A stretch of 64,000 nucleotides of DNA from assembly GCA_018268135.1 (NCBI GenBank), contig JAFDXD010000135.1, forward strand, positions 1 through 64,000, given 5' to 3'. The position numbers and the translations under genes are program-made. The notes beneath the pieces were generated by a model. It had not been told where the DNA came from and did no database searches. It was given only the letters and a program-made list of their open reading frames with translations. This document shows, piece after piece, positions 19,101-27,420 of this stretch (within the stretch, counting starts at the first letter, position 1; each line of letters opens with the position of its first letter). The DNA comes from Bacteroidota bacterium (lineage in GTDB: Bacteria; Bacteroidota; Bacteroidia; Chitinophagales; Chitinophagaceae).

Positions 19101-20625
19101 TCACGATATTTATTCTATTGAAGATTTGGCACAATTAATTTTTGATCTTAAAAATGCAAACCGTGCCGCAAGAATAAATGTAAAATTGGTAAGCAAAGCA
19201 GGCGTGGGCACTATTGCTGCCGGAGTAGCTAAAGCAAAAGCCGATGTTATTTTAATTGCAGGCCATGATGGAGGTACCGGCGCCTCTCCCCTGTCAAGTA
19301 TTCGCCACGCAGGATTACCCTGGGAGCTTGGCCTGGCAGAAGCACAGCAAACTTTATTGAAAAATAAATTAAGAAGCCGGGTAGTATTGCAAGCCGATGG
19401 GCAAATGAAAACCGGCCGTGATATTGCAGTGGCTGCCCTGCTTGGCGCTGAAGAATGGGGCGTAGCAACTGCCGCCCTTGTGGTAGAAGGATGTATTATG
19501 ATGCGCAAATGCCACTTAAATACCTGCCCGGTAGGTGTGGCTACGCAAGACCAGGATTTAAGAAAACAATTTACCGGCAATCCAGATCATGTTGTGAACT
19601 TTTTTAGATTTATAGTACAAGAGTTGAGAGAAATAATGGCAGAACTTGGATATAAAACTGTAAATGAAATGATAGGCCAGGTGCAGGATTTAGAAATGAA
19701 GCATCATATAGACCATTGGAAATATAGTAAACTGGACCTTTCACCCATTTTATTTAAAGAGCCTGTATCTGCTTATACCAGTATGTACAATTCTGAAACG
19801 CAGGATCATGGCTTGCAAAATGTATTAGATTGGAAAATAATAGAAGCCTCTAAAAATGCTTTGGAAAATGCACAAAAAATTGAAGCAGTTTTTGAAGTAA
19901 AAAATACTGACCGCACTATTGGTACAATACTAAGCAATGAGGTTACAAAAAAATACAAAGCTGCCGGGCTGCCTGAAGATACAATACAGTTAAAATTTAA
20001 TGGTATAGCAGGCCAAAGTTTTGCAGCCTTTGCTACCAAAGGCATTACCATGGAGTTGGAAGGGGCTGCCAACGATTATTTTGGCAAAGGGCTAAGTGGG
20101 GCAAAGCTCATTATTTACCCTCCCAAAAAATCAAATTTTGTACCTGAAGAAAACAATATCATTGGTAATGTAGCTTTTTATGGAGCTACTGCTGGCGATG
20201 CATTTATAAGAGGAAAAGCAGGCGAGCGTTTTGCTGTTCGCAACTCTGGCGCTAACGTGGTGGTAGAGGGTATTGGCGACCATGGATGTGAATACATGAC
20301 CGGAGGAAGAGTGGCAATATTAGGTGATACAGGCCGCAATTTTGCAGCAGGTATGAGTGGCGGCATTGCCTATTGCTATGATGTTAACGGACATTTAGAG
20401 CAAAATTGCAATAAAGAAATGGTGGACCTCGACCCCATAAATAATGAGGATGCTAAAGAGTTATTTTCCATGCTGCAAAAACACCAGCAATACACCAACA
20501 GCAGCGTTGCAAAATTTGTACTTGACGATTTTGAAAATCAATTACTGCATTTTGTAAAAGTGTTTCCAAAAGATTATAAAAAAGTGTTGCAGGATAAACA
20601 GGCTAAAATAAATGCAGAAAAATAA
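16108..20625 (+). CDS. gltB: Glutamate synthase, large (alpha) subunit
   Basis: Transfers the amide of glutamine to 2-oxoglutarate. The 1505 residues have the full layout: a type II glutamine amidotransferase domain whose catalytic Cys17 (HDACGIGFVA) must be freed by removal of a 16-residue propeptide; a central linker domain; the FMN-binding synthase domain with SFGSISWEAHTTLAIAMN and KPGEGGQLPGYKV; the cysteines of a [3Fe-4S] cluster in CIMMRKCHLNTCPVG; and the C-terminal GXGXG beta-helix. Full length and intact. The 221-base gap before it carries the ilv terminator and no clear promoter, although CCCGTT near 15972 and AACGGG near 16044 could pair. gltD follows. Confidence 0.97.
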   Translation: MLQNKGLYQPQFEHDACGIGFVANVRGSKSHQHISDALTVLENMEHRGACGCENNTGDGAGILIQMPHEFFFDECLKLGVHLPSFGKYGVGVVFFPKEIKLREECRDIFNRSAEKLGLQVLAYRKVPVNTDDIGDSALSVEPNMEHVFIASPDNITDPQAFERKLFVLRNYASHTINNTIKKDEIGFYIASLSYKTIVYKGQLTSTQVRNYFPDLSDKRLVSAFGLVHSRFATNTFPSWKLAQPFRFIAHNGEINTLQGNVNWFKTGQHAFSSPYFTKEEMDMIVPIITDGQSDSACLDNVIELLTLCGRSLPHVLMMLIPEAWDDNEQMDAVKKAFYEFHASLLEPWDGPASISFTDGKIIGATLDRNGLRPSRYCITHDDRVIMASEAGVLPIAPELIKENGRLQPGKMFVVDMEQGRIISDDELKQTICSQKPYADWLNQYKIRLEDLAEPRVGFTHLSDESILKYQKVFGYSKEDIDSIIKPMALNAKEPIGSMGTDTPLAILSDQPQHLSSYFKQLFAQVTNPPIDPIREKMVMSLSIFVGNIGNLLDESPLHCHNVALKQPILSNTKLEKIRSIDTGIFQAKTLQTYFRADGKPGSLQRGLDRLCRYAEDAVNDGYEVLVLTDRAVDSDHASIPTLLATAAVHHHLIRKGMRGQVGIIVEAGDVWEVHHFACLLAFGATAINPYLALSTIRSIKYNGSLKTDFTAYELRKNYIKAVGDGLLKVFSKMGISTLQSYQGAQILEILGLNKDVVDKYFTGATSRIEGIGLDEIAKEALAKHAIAFSQKSIPVELLPAGGIYQWKRKGEFHLFNPQTIHLLQHSTKTNDYNLFKKYSKLINDQSEKAATLRSLFQFKKSRPSISIDEVEPAENIYKRFATGAMSFGSISWEAHTTLAIAMNRLGGKSNTGEGGEDETRYNPLPNGDSMRSSIKQVASARFGVTSLYLSEADEIQIKMAQGAKPGEGGQLPGYKVDDWIGRTRHSTPGVGLISPPPHHDIYSIEDLAQLIFDLKNANRAARINVKLVSKAGVGTIAAGVAKAKADVILIAGHDGGTGASPLSSIRHAGLPWELGLAEAQQTLLKNKLRSRVVLQADGQMKTGRDIAVAALLGAEEWGVATAALVVEGCIMMRKCHLNTCPVGVATQDQDLRKQFTGNPDHVVNFFRFIVQELREIMAELGYKTVNEMIGQVQDLEMKHHIDHWKYSKLDLSPILFKEPVSAYTSMYNSETQDHGLQNVLDWKIIEASKNALENAQKIEAVFEVKNTDRTIGTILSNEVTKKYKAAGLPEDTIQLKFNGIAGQSFAAFATKGITMELEGAANDYFGKGLSGAKLIIYPPKKSNFVPEENNIIGNVAFYGATAGDAFIRGKAGERFAVRNSGANVVVEGIGDHGCEYMTGGRVAILGDTGRNFAAGMSGGIAYCYDVNGHLEQNCNKEMVDLDPINNEDAKELFSMLQKHQQYTNSSVAKFVLDDFENQLLHFVKVFPKDYKKVLQDKQAKINAEK

Positions 20626-20743
20626 AACTAAAAACAGTTTTATAAAAAATAGCTAAGATTATCAAAGTACAAAATAAAAATTGAGGCAGCTATAACGGTG
20701 AAGCATATCTGAAAAAACAGCAGAAGCAAATAAAAAATTGAAA

Positions 20744-20768
20744 AATTAATACAACATAATTAATACAA
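20744..20768 (+). repeat. Short direct repeat abutting the gltD start codon
   Basis: AATTAATACAA occurs at 20744-20754 and again at 20758-20768, the second copy ending on the A of the gltD ATG. It duplicates the A/T-rich segment that takes the place of a Shine-Dalgarno site in this phylum. Confidence 0.6.
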
Positions 20769-22270
20769 TGGGCAAACCAACAGGCTTTAAAGAATTTACA
20801 AGAGAATTACCAACCAAACGCCCGGTGGCAGAGCGTTTGAATGATTACAAAGAATTTGTAAATCTATATCCCGAACAGAAATTGACAGAGCAAAGCAGCC
20901 GCTGTATGGATTGTGGTGTACCCTTTTGCCACAATGGCTGCCCTCTCGGAAATGTAATTCCAGAGTTTAATGATGCTGTGTATAAGCAAGAATGGAAGCT
21001 GGCTTATGATATCCTCACTTCTACCAATAATTTTCCGGAATTTACCGGCCGCATTTGCCCGGCGCCATGCGAAAGCGCCTGTGTACTCGGCATAAACCAA
21101 CCTGCTGTGGTGATAGAGGAAATAGAGAAACATATAATTGAAATAGCGTTTGAAAAAGGATTTGTACAACCAAATATTTGCAATGTACGCACCGGTAAAA
21201 AAGTAGCCATCGTAGGGAGTGGGCCGGCAGGCTTAGCCGCCGCAGCCCAATTAAATGCAGCGGGGCATTGGGTAACAGTGTTTGAAAAAGATGATGCAGC
21301 AGGTGGCCTCTTACGGTATGGCATACCCGATTTTAAATTAGAAAAATGGGTGATCGACAGGCGTATCAGCATCATGGAGCAAGAAGGTATTGTGTTTAAA
21401 TACCATGCAAATGTGGGAGTAAATATCAGTATCAACGATTTGCTGAGAGAGTATCATGCTATTGTATTAACCATTGGCTCTACCGTACCAAGAGATTTAA
21501 ACATTCCAGGCAGAAATTTAAATGGGGTACATTTTGCCATGCAGTTTTTAAAACAGCAAAATAAAAGAAATGCCGCAAAAGACCCTTTTGCCAATGCATC
21601 TATCGAAAGCAATATTTTAAATCAGGATATACTTGCAACCAATAAAAATGTGGTAGTAATTGGCGGTGGAGATACCGGCAGCGATTGTGTAGGCACGTCT
21701 CATCGTCAGAAAGCAGCTTCGGTTACCCAATTTGAATTATTGCCAAAACCACCCGAAAGCAGAACAGCACAAATGCCCTGGCCAAGTTATCCAATGATAT
21801 TAAAAACTTCTTCTTCGCATGAAGAAGGAGGCGACAGAAAATGGGCCATTGCTACTAAAGAATTTATGGGCGATGATAAGGGAAATTTAAAAGCACTGAA
21901 AATTGTATCGCTTGAATGGAAAACCCCGCCAACCGGTGGCCCGGCAGGCTTTACAGAAATACCCGGCAGCGAAGAAATTATTAATTGTGAACTTGCCCTG
22001 CTGGCAATGGGTTTTTTGCATCCGCAAAAAGAAGGCATACTCAATGAACTTGATATTGCTTTAGATGAAAGAGGAAATGTAATGGCTACAGAAAAAGATT
22101 ACAGTACCTCTATCCCTCGTGTGTTTGCAGCAGGCGATGCAAGGCGTGGCCAATCATTGGTAGTATGGGCTATTAGCGAAGGAAGAGAATGTGCACGAAA
22201 AGTTGATGAAAGCATTATGGGCTATTCGCTTTTAGAAAATAAAGACGCTGTTTTACAAAAAGCACTTTAG
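20768..22270 (+). CDS. gltD: Glutamate synthase, small (beta) subunit
   Basis: Passes electrons from NAD(P)H through FAD and two [4Fe-4S] clusters to GltB. The 500 residues show the N-terminal ferredoxin-like cysteines (CMDCGVPFCHNGCPLGN and GRICPAPCESACV), the FAD motif VGSGPAGLAAAAQL near 150, the NAD(P) motif VIGGGDTGSDCVG near 300, and the C-terminal AGDARRGQSLVVWAI. It begins 142 bases after gltB; no promoter is obvious in the gap, so co-transcription is likely. Confidence 0.97.
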   Translation: MGKPTGFKEFTRELPTKRPVAERLNDYKEFVNLYPEQKLTEQSSRCMDCGVPFCHNGCPLGNVIPEFNDAVYKQEWKLAYDILTSTNNFPEFTGRICPAPCESACVLGINQPAVVIEEIEKHIIEIAFEKGFVQPNICNVRTGKKVAIVGSGPAGLAAAAQLNAAGHWVTVFEKDDAAGGLLRYGIPDFKLEKWVIDRRISIMEQEGIVFKYHANVGVNISINDLLREYHAIVLTIGSTVPRDLNIPGRNLNGVHFAMQFLKQQNKRNAAKDPFANASIESNILNQDILATNKNVVVIGGGDTGSDCVGTSHRQKAASVTQFELLPKPPESRTAQMPWPSYPMILKTSSSHEEGGDRKWAIATKEFMGDDKGNLKALKIVSLEWKTPPTGGPAGFTEIPGSEEIINCELALLAMGFLHPQKEGILNELDIALDERGNVMATEKDYSTSIPRVFAAGDARRGQSLVVWAISEGRECARKVDESIMGYSLLENKDAVLQKAL

Positions 22271-22330
22271 CAAAATGATGTCAGCGCCCTACTCTATTTT
22301 TTCAAGGAAAAAAGTAAGGCTGCACTTTAG

Positions 22331-22981
22331 TTATTTATTAAGCCCATGTACATTTTTTCGGTCTACTTTTAATAGTTGATTGTCTCTAAAAACAAATGTA
22401 GAATCTTTGTTAGCTAACCAGCTAATTAATTTTACAATACCCAATACATTAATAATGAGCCCGAGCAAAATACCAATTATATAATCTGTGGTAGTGGCCA
22501 TTTTGCCTTCCTGTATTATTTTAAAGAAAAAGTAAATACAGGGAATAAAAAATAGCAAGCTTGTGGCCATACCAGCGTTGTAAAATGTTTTGCCTTTAAT
22601 GTTAAATATAAAAATATGCGCTATTACATTTCCCAACGAAACCAGGATAGTTGCCATGCCTAACCATACCAATTGCTCCCCGGCTAAAGCGGCAAATAAA
22701 TAAAGCGTCCATCCCATCCATACATTTATAATTAAAGAGGTATTACTATTTAATGGATACCTATTGGGAATATTACTTTTAAAAATTACCCTGTTAATCA
22801 TTCCCGGAAAAGTGCCTACTATCCTGTATTCTTCTAATTGATGCAAAAAAAGAGACACTAAACTTAGCCACATTAATATTTTGTACCCAGATAAATTTGT
22901 ATAAAAGAAATACAAATAAATAAGTGTAAATATTGCAAGAATTCCACCAATGTCGTACCAATGATTTCTAAATAAATTCAT
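22331..22981 (-). CDS. HXXEE domain membrane protein
   Basis: The 216-residue protein has about six hydrophobic segments and the motif HQLEEY near residue 47, followed by FPGMIN and a second conserved histidine (NVIAHIF) in a later helix, which is the pattern of the HXXEE family (named after this motif). Function of the family is unknown; the paired His/Glu residues in a membrane setting suggest metal binding or a hydrolase-like role, but that is speculation. Encoded on the minus strand, converging on gltD with 60 bases between the stops; no partner gene is adjacent. Confidence 0.7.
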   Translation of the reverse strand: MNLFRNHWYDIGGILAIFTLIYLYFFYTNLSGYKILMWLSLVSLFLHQLEEYRIVGTFPGMINRVIFKSNIPNRYPLNSNTSLIINVWMGWTLYLFAALAGEQLVWLGMATILVSLGNVIAHIFIFNIKGKTFYNAGMATSLLFFIPCIYFFFKIIQEGKMATTTDYIIGILLGLIINVLGIVKLISWLANKDSTFVFRDNQLLKVDRKNVHGLNK

Positions 22982-23127
22982 TTAAATATTTTTTGTTATT
23001 TAGTAAACCGGGAAACAAACAAAACCAATTAGGCATAAACATTCTTTGAGATTTCAAAAAAATTTTTAGCCTTTACACTATTTAAATAAAGAATAAAAAT
23101 ACAGAAAATGTACAAAGCCAAAGTAAA

Positions 23128-23145
23128 GGCTACCCGAAAGTAGCC
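23128..23145. repeat. Intergenic hairpin
   Basis: GGCTAC and GTAGCC around CCGAAA; flanking AAGTAAA and TTTATACTT extend the pairing imperfectly. It lies about 150 bases upstream of the HXXEE gene and is not followed by a T-run, so a terminator is not supported. Confidence 0.45.
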
Positions 23146-23468
23146 GCATTTATACTTACGAAAAAAACTCATTTCTCAAAATAAAATTTCAACATGAATA
23201 AGGTTCATGCCAGGCATAATTGCATTACTTAACTTTAGTTTTTCTATTTGAAGTGATACTAGTTAAGTATGTTAAAATGCTAAGCACATTCTTGTACAAT
23301 GATCAATTCAATGCATTATTTACTTCTCCCTGTCATGAAAAATATATTACTAATTTTAAATAAAGACTATCCAGTTACATACCCCGAAAAAGAAAAAATT
23401 AAAAGGAAAGTAGGCAAATATTTCACATATATTCCAATAAAATCATATAGCTATAAACGCACATTTTT

Positions 23469-23482
23469 ATGATATATATCAT
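23469..23482. promoter_or_regulatory. Candidate Crp/Fnr-family operator upstream of ccmE
   Basis: ATGATATATATCAT is a perfect 14-bp palindrome. Its half-sites (TGAT-N4-ATCA) match the core of the FNR box TTGAT-N4-ATCAA. Its centre is about 77 bases before the predicted ccmE transcription start. An AT-rich palindrome can occur by chance, so the role is inferred from its place before cytochrome c genes. Confidence 0.4.
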
Positions 23483-23538
23483 CATTTACGCAAAGTGAAA
23501 TTTATTAAATATTTAGCATGTAAATAGCTGTTTTTAAG

Positions 23539-23546
23539 TAATTTTG
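23539..23546 (+). promoter_or_regulatory. -7 promoter element of ccmE-ccmF
   Basis: TAATTTTG, a full match to TAnnTTTG. A TTTA lies 23 bases upstream at 23512-23515. The expected leader is about 60 nt. Confidence 0.55.
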
Positions 23547-23615
23547 CACGTTCATTAAATACGATATGTAGTTATACCGGCCACTTGCCAAACAGTTGCC
23601 TTCTAAATAAATAAC

Positions 23616-24041
23616 ATGAAAAAATCTCACATCATTATTTTAATCGGAATTGCAGTACTTATTGGGTGCTTATTAGCCTATTCAGCAGATTTCTCTACCT
23701 ATGATACGGTAAGCTCTGCCAGGCAAAAAGAAGGCAAGTTTGTGCACCTGATTGCAAAGCTCGATAAAACCAAGCCCATTCAATACGACCCAATCAATAA
23801 TCCCAATTATTTATCTTTTTATGCAATTGACAGCCTTGGTGGTCAAACTAAAGTAGTGTACCGCAATAGTAAACCAAACGACCTGGAAAAAAGTGAACGC
23901 ATAGTGATGAAAGGAAAAATGCAAAGCGACCATTTTGAATGTAGCGATATTTTATTAAAATGCCCCAGCAAATACAAAGATGATAAAGAGCAACTTGAAA
24001 AAACAGTTCAGGAGCAACAAGCCACCTCATCTACTAATTAA
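23616..24041 (+). CDS. ccmE: Cytochrome c maturation haem chaperone CcmE, Cys variant
   Basis: CcmE carries haem covalently from the CcmABCD complex to the CcmF lyase outside the cytoplasmic membrane. The 141 residues have an N-terminal membrane anchor (about 5-22) and the OB-fold region with VVYRNSKPND and ERIVMKGKM. The haem-binding motif reads KCPSKYKDD with Cys116 and Tyr120, that is CxxxY in place of the HxxxY of E. coli; this variant is known from archaea and some bacteria. A charged, Gln-rich tail follows. ccmF starts 24 bases downstream. The call rests on motif and context because overall similarity to E. coli CcmE is low. Confidence 0.85.
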   Translation: MKKSHIIILIGIAVLIGCLLAYSADFSTYDTVSSARQKEGKFVHLIAKLDKTKPIQYDPINNPNYLSFYAIDSLGGQTKVVYRNSKPNDLEKSERIVMKGKMQSDHFECSDILLKCPSKYKDDKEQLEKTVQEQQATSSTN

Positions 24042-24065
24042 TCTTTTTGCAAACCTAACTGTGTC

Positions 24066-26585
24066 ATGATGAAATTTGAAGGCGAACATTTATTCCCCGG
24101 CCAATTAGGCCATTTTTTTGTAATCTTATCTTTTATAGCTGCGCTCATTGCTACCATTTCTTTTTTTACGGCAAGCCGTCAACAAGATCCTCTGCAAAAG
24201 CAAAGTTGGCTTCGTTTTGCCCGTATGGCGTTTTTTATTCAGGTAATTGGCGTTATCATTGTTTTTAGTACCATTTTTTATATATGCTCTCATCATTATT
24301 ACGAGTACATGTATGCCTACAAGCATACATCGCAGGAGCTTGAGTATAAATATCTGCTGGCCTGTATTTGGGAAGGACAGGAAGGTAGTTTTTTACTTTG
24401 GACAATTTGGCAAAGCGTAATTGGCATCATCCTTATATTTAAAAGCAAGGAATGGGAAGCCCCGGTAATGTCGGTGATAAGTCTTGCTCAGTTTTTTTTA
24501 TTAATGATGATATTGGGCATTTATTTTTTTGATATACGAATTGGTAATAGCCCTTTTACATTAACCCGAAATGAAATTGCAGGACCTATTTTTTCGCAAC
24601 CCAATTATTTAAGTTTTATAAAAGATGGTATTGGGCTTAATGTTTTGCTTCGCAATTATTGGATGGTAATTCATCCACCAGTATTGTTTTTAGGCTTTGC
24701 CAGTACCGTTGTACCCTTTGCCTATGCGTACGCAGGGTTGCAAACTAAGCGATATGGCGATTGGATAAAACCACTTTTGCCCTGGGCATTAATGAGTGCA
24801 ACCGTATTAGGTGTTGGTATTATGATGGGGGGCAAATGGGCATACGAATCTTTAAACTTTGGCGGATACTGGGCCTGGGATCCAGTAGAAAATGCATCGT
24901 TTGTTCCCTGGCTGATACTAATAGCAGGTTTACACACCATGGTAGTATATAAGGCTACAGGGCATTCTCTGCGGGCAAGTTATTTATTTGCTATGCTTGC
25001 CTTTATTTTCATTTTATACTCTACCTATCTCACCCGTACCGGTATATTGGGCGATACTTCGGTACATGCATTTACAGAGGCAGGCAAGGCCATTAATTTA
25101 ATGATACTTCTGTTTTTATTATTTTTTGCCGTGTCGGGTTTAAGTCTCTTATTTTTTCATTATAAAAAAATACCTGCTATCCACACTGAAGAAAATACCA
25201 ACTCACGGGAGTTTTGGATGTTTATCGGCTCCCTTGTTATTTTTCTCACAGCCCTATTTATCAGTGCAAAAACCTCTGTGCCGGTTTATAATAAAATATT
25301 TAATACCCATATTGCCCCGCCTGAAGATGTAGAATTTTCATACAACAAAATAGTGGTACTGGTAGCCATCATTGTAGGTGTGCTTACCGCCATTACCCAA
25401 TATTTTAAATACAAAACTACCGGTAAAGCATACCTGCTAAAAAATATTGTATGGCCCACCGCTATTGCAGCTGCTTTGGCTTTACTATTAGCTGTACTAT
25501 ACCCCTATACATTTTGGAAACATGGCGTCGGCTTCTTAGGCGCAATTTATTTAGCCTCCTTTGCCTGTATCTATGCAGTGGTAGCTAATGCATTTTATAT
25601 TTTTAAAATACTAAAAGGCAAATTTGTAAATGCCGGAGGCTCGGTAGCACACGCAGGTTTTGCTCTTATGATAGTGGGTATGCTCATTTCTGCCGGAAAC
25701 AAGGAGGTAATTAGCAGCAGCATGGTAAATGGTATCAACTTACCAGCCAGCAAAGACCCCATGACAAAGCAGGATGATGATCCTAAAGAAAACCTCACAC
25801 TTATTCGTGAGCTTCCTACAAAAATGGCCGATTACCAGGTAACCTACATCAAAGACTCTGCAGGTCATGAAAAAGGACGTAACTTTTATGAACTGCATTT
25901 TGAAAGAAAAAACCCGACTACTCAAAAAATTACCGAATCATTTGTACTACAACCGGATGTGTATATAATGAAAGATAACAACATGAGTAGCAACCCCGAT
26001 ACCAAGGCTTATCTTACTAAAGATATTTTTACCTATGTTACTTTTGCTTTAAATAAAAATTCAAATACTGACACCAGCACATTTAAAGTGAGAGAGTTAA
26101 ATGAAGGAGATACTACGTTTTACAGTAATGGAATGCTCATTTTAAATAAAGTAGAAAAGAACCCTTCTCAATCAAAATTTGACTATGATAAGGCTGCCAT
26201 TGCCCTGCAGGCAGATATTACTGTAATTAGTAAAGACAGTATGCATTACAAAGCCAAGCCTTTAATATTGGTAGATAGCCTCGGTATCAGCCAGGTAGAT
26301 GACACCGTTTTTGCTCAAAACCTGTATGTAAGGTTTAGTGGCGTTACAGATACTCATAAAATTAAAATAGGTGTAAAAGAGTCAGACAAACTCATAGATT
26401 TTGTTACCGTAAAAGCCTATGTTTTTCCTTATATCAACCTGGTATGGTTGGGGCTAATTATTATGGCCGTAGGCCTCGTAATGAGTATGATTAAAAGAGG
26501 AAATTTTTCTAAAACACAATCTATTGCCATACTTGTATTTGTAACAATAGCGTTATTCTATATGTTTTTACTGGCTAACCAATAG
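24066..26585 (+). CDS. ccmF: Cytochrome c haem lyase CcmF (CcsA/CcmF family)
   Basis: Integral membrane protein that joins haem to apocytochrome c. The 839 residues contain around 14 membrane segments, the tryptophan-rich haem-handling WWD signature FGGYWAWDPVENASFVPWL near residue 280, conserved histidines on the periplasmic side (HPPVLFLGF, GLHTMVVYK, GDTSVHAF), and a large soluble domain of about 200 residues before the last two membrane helices. An ATG one codon before the assigned one (24063?) is not in frame with a better site; the MMKFEGEHLFPGQLGH start fits the family. No other ccm genes are in the window. Confidence 0.93.
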   Translation: MMKFEGEHLFPGQLGHFFVILSFIAALIATISFFTASRQQDPLQKQSWLRFARMAFFIQVIGVIIVFSTIFYICSHHYYEYMYAYKHTSQELEYKYLLACIWEGQEGSFLLWTIWQSVIGIILIFKSKEWEAPVMSVISLAQFFLLMMILGIYFFDIRIGNSPFTLTRNEIAGPIFSQPNYLSFIKDGIGLNVLLRNYWMVIHPPVLFLGFASTVVPFAYAYAGLQTKRYGDWIKPLLPWALMSATVLGVGIMMGGKWAYESLNFGGYWAWDPVENASFVPWLILIAGLHTMVVYKATGHSLRASYLFAMLAFIFILYSTYLTRTGILGDTSVHAFTEAGKAINLMILLFLLFFAVSGLSLLFFHYKKIPAIHTEENTNSREFWMFIGSLVIFLTALFISAKTSVPVYNKIFNTHIAPPEDVEFSYNKIVVLVAIIVGVLTAITQYFKYKTTGKAYLLKNIVWPTAIAAALALLLAVLYPYTFWKHGVGFLGAIYLASFACIYAVVANAFYIFKILKGKFVNAGGSVAHAGFALMIVGMLISAGNKEVISSSMVNGINLPASKDPMTKQDDDPKENLTLIRELPTKMADYQVTYIKDSAGHEKGRNFYELHFERKNPTTQKITESFVLQPDVYIMKDNNMSSNPDTKAYLTKDIFTYVTFALNKNSNTDTSTFKVRELNEGDTTFYSNGMLILNKVEKNPSQSKFDYDKAAIALQADITVISKDSMHYKAKPLILVDSLGISQVDDTVFAQNLYVRFSGVTDTHKIKIGVKESDKLIDFVTVKAYVFPYINLVWLGLIIMAVGLVMSMIKRGNFSKTQSIAILVFVTIALFYMFLLANQ

Positions 26586-26648
26586 ACCTTCATGCAACTT
26601 TAAGGTTACTTTTCAAGTCTATTAGTATTAAACCATAGAGCCTTAGTA

Positions 26649-26656
26649 TAATTTTG
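26649..26656 (+). promoter_or_regulatory. -7 promoter element giving a leaderless DUF4294 mRNA
   Basis: TAATTTTG, a full match to TAnnTTTG, ends only 5 bases before the ATG at 26662. If the transcription start lies at the usual distance, it coincides with the start codon. Confidence 0.5.
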
Positions 26657-26661
26657 TACTT

Positions 26662-27312
26662 ATGTATTTGTTGCACCAAAAAAAAATCTATTGTTTCCTC
26701 ATCGGCATTAGCTTTCTTTATATAATGCCGGCTACATTGTGTGCACAAACCGCTATCATCATCAACGATAGTCTATTGCGTGAAGCTGTTATTTACAATG
26801 GCGACACTATTGAAGCCAAAACACTCGATAATGTTTATTTATATGCCCATCCTAACGAGGCGCAGTTAAGTGCATTGGCAAAGTACAACCGCTTACGCAA
26901 TGCAGTGTATGTAACCTACCCTTATGCCCGGCGTGCAGGCTCCATTATGAATGATATCAATACACAATTGCTAAAAATACCCGAAGAGTCCGACAGAAAA
27001 AAATACATCAAAACCAGGGAAGCAGAGTTAAAAAAAGAATTTACCGAGCCACTCACCAACTTATCTATTTATCAGGGCAAAGTATTAATGAAACTCATCA
27101 ATCGGGAAACAGGCAACAACTGCTATGAAATCATTAAGGATTACAGAGGCGGATTTACTGCACGTTTTTATCAAACAGTTGCTTTCTTTTTTAACAGTAA
27201 TTTAAAGCAGCCTTATGATGCAAAAAATGAAGATGCCCTCATCGAAAAATTTGTGATGGAAGTGCAACGTATGTATGGTTTTAGAGATATTGCAAAATCA
27301 AAAACTCTGTAA
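26662..27312 (+). CDS. DUF4294 family exported protein
   Basis: The 216-residue protein begins with a hydrophobic segment (about residues 8-28, ending in LCAQ) typical of a signal peptide, so it is probably periplasmic. The region VIYNGDTIEAKTLDNVYLY and, later, YNRLRNAVYVTYPYARRAG and LINRETGNNCYEIIKDYRGG match the DUF4294 family, which is found mainly in Bacteroidota and has no known function. It stands alone between ccmF and bshB1; a good promoter element just upstream suggests its own transcript. Confidence 0.8.
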   Translation: MYLLHQKKIYCFLIGISFLYIMPATLCAQTAIIINDSLLREAVIYNGDTIEAKTLDNVYLYAHPNEAQLSALAKYNRLRNAVYVTYPYARRAGSIMNDINTQLLKIPEESDRKKYIKTREAELKKEFTEPLTNLSIYQGKVLMKLINRETGNNCYEIIKDYRGGFTARFYQTVAFFFNSNLKQPYDAKNEDALIEKFVMEVQRMYGFRDIAKSKTL

Positions 27313-27420
27313 ATCATTCATTATCCACACAGGTGCATAATCCCTTACGAGATAACTGTTCAATTATGCTCAAAACCCGTATTTTTATTGTACCTTGCGC
27401 ACAAATTACCACACGCTTTT

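Larger units (their letters stand above)
22982..23615. other. 634-base intergenic region between HXXEE gene and ccmE
   Basis: No credible ORF. It is the divergent control region for the two flanking genes. Contents seen: a GGCTAC/GTAGCC hairpin at 23128-23145, a CATGAA/TTCATG inverted repeat around 23194-23210, an FNR-like palindrome at 23469-23482 and the ccmE promoter at 23539-23546. The rest is AT-rich and shows no pattern I can name. Confidence 0.7.

Noticed and set aside
27388..27420. Longer N-terminus of BshB1 from a TTG
   Set aside because: The extra 11 residues do not belong to the family, and ATG at 27421 gives the standard start.
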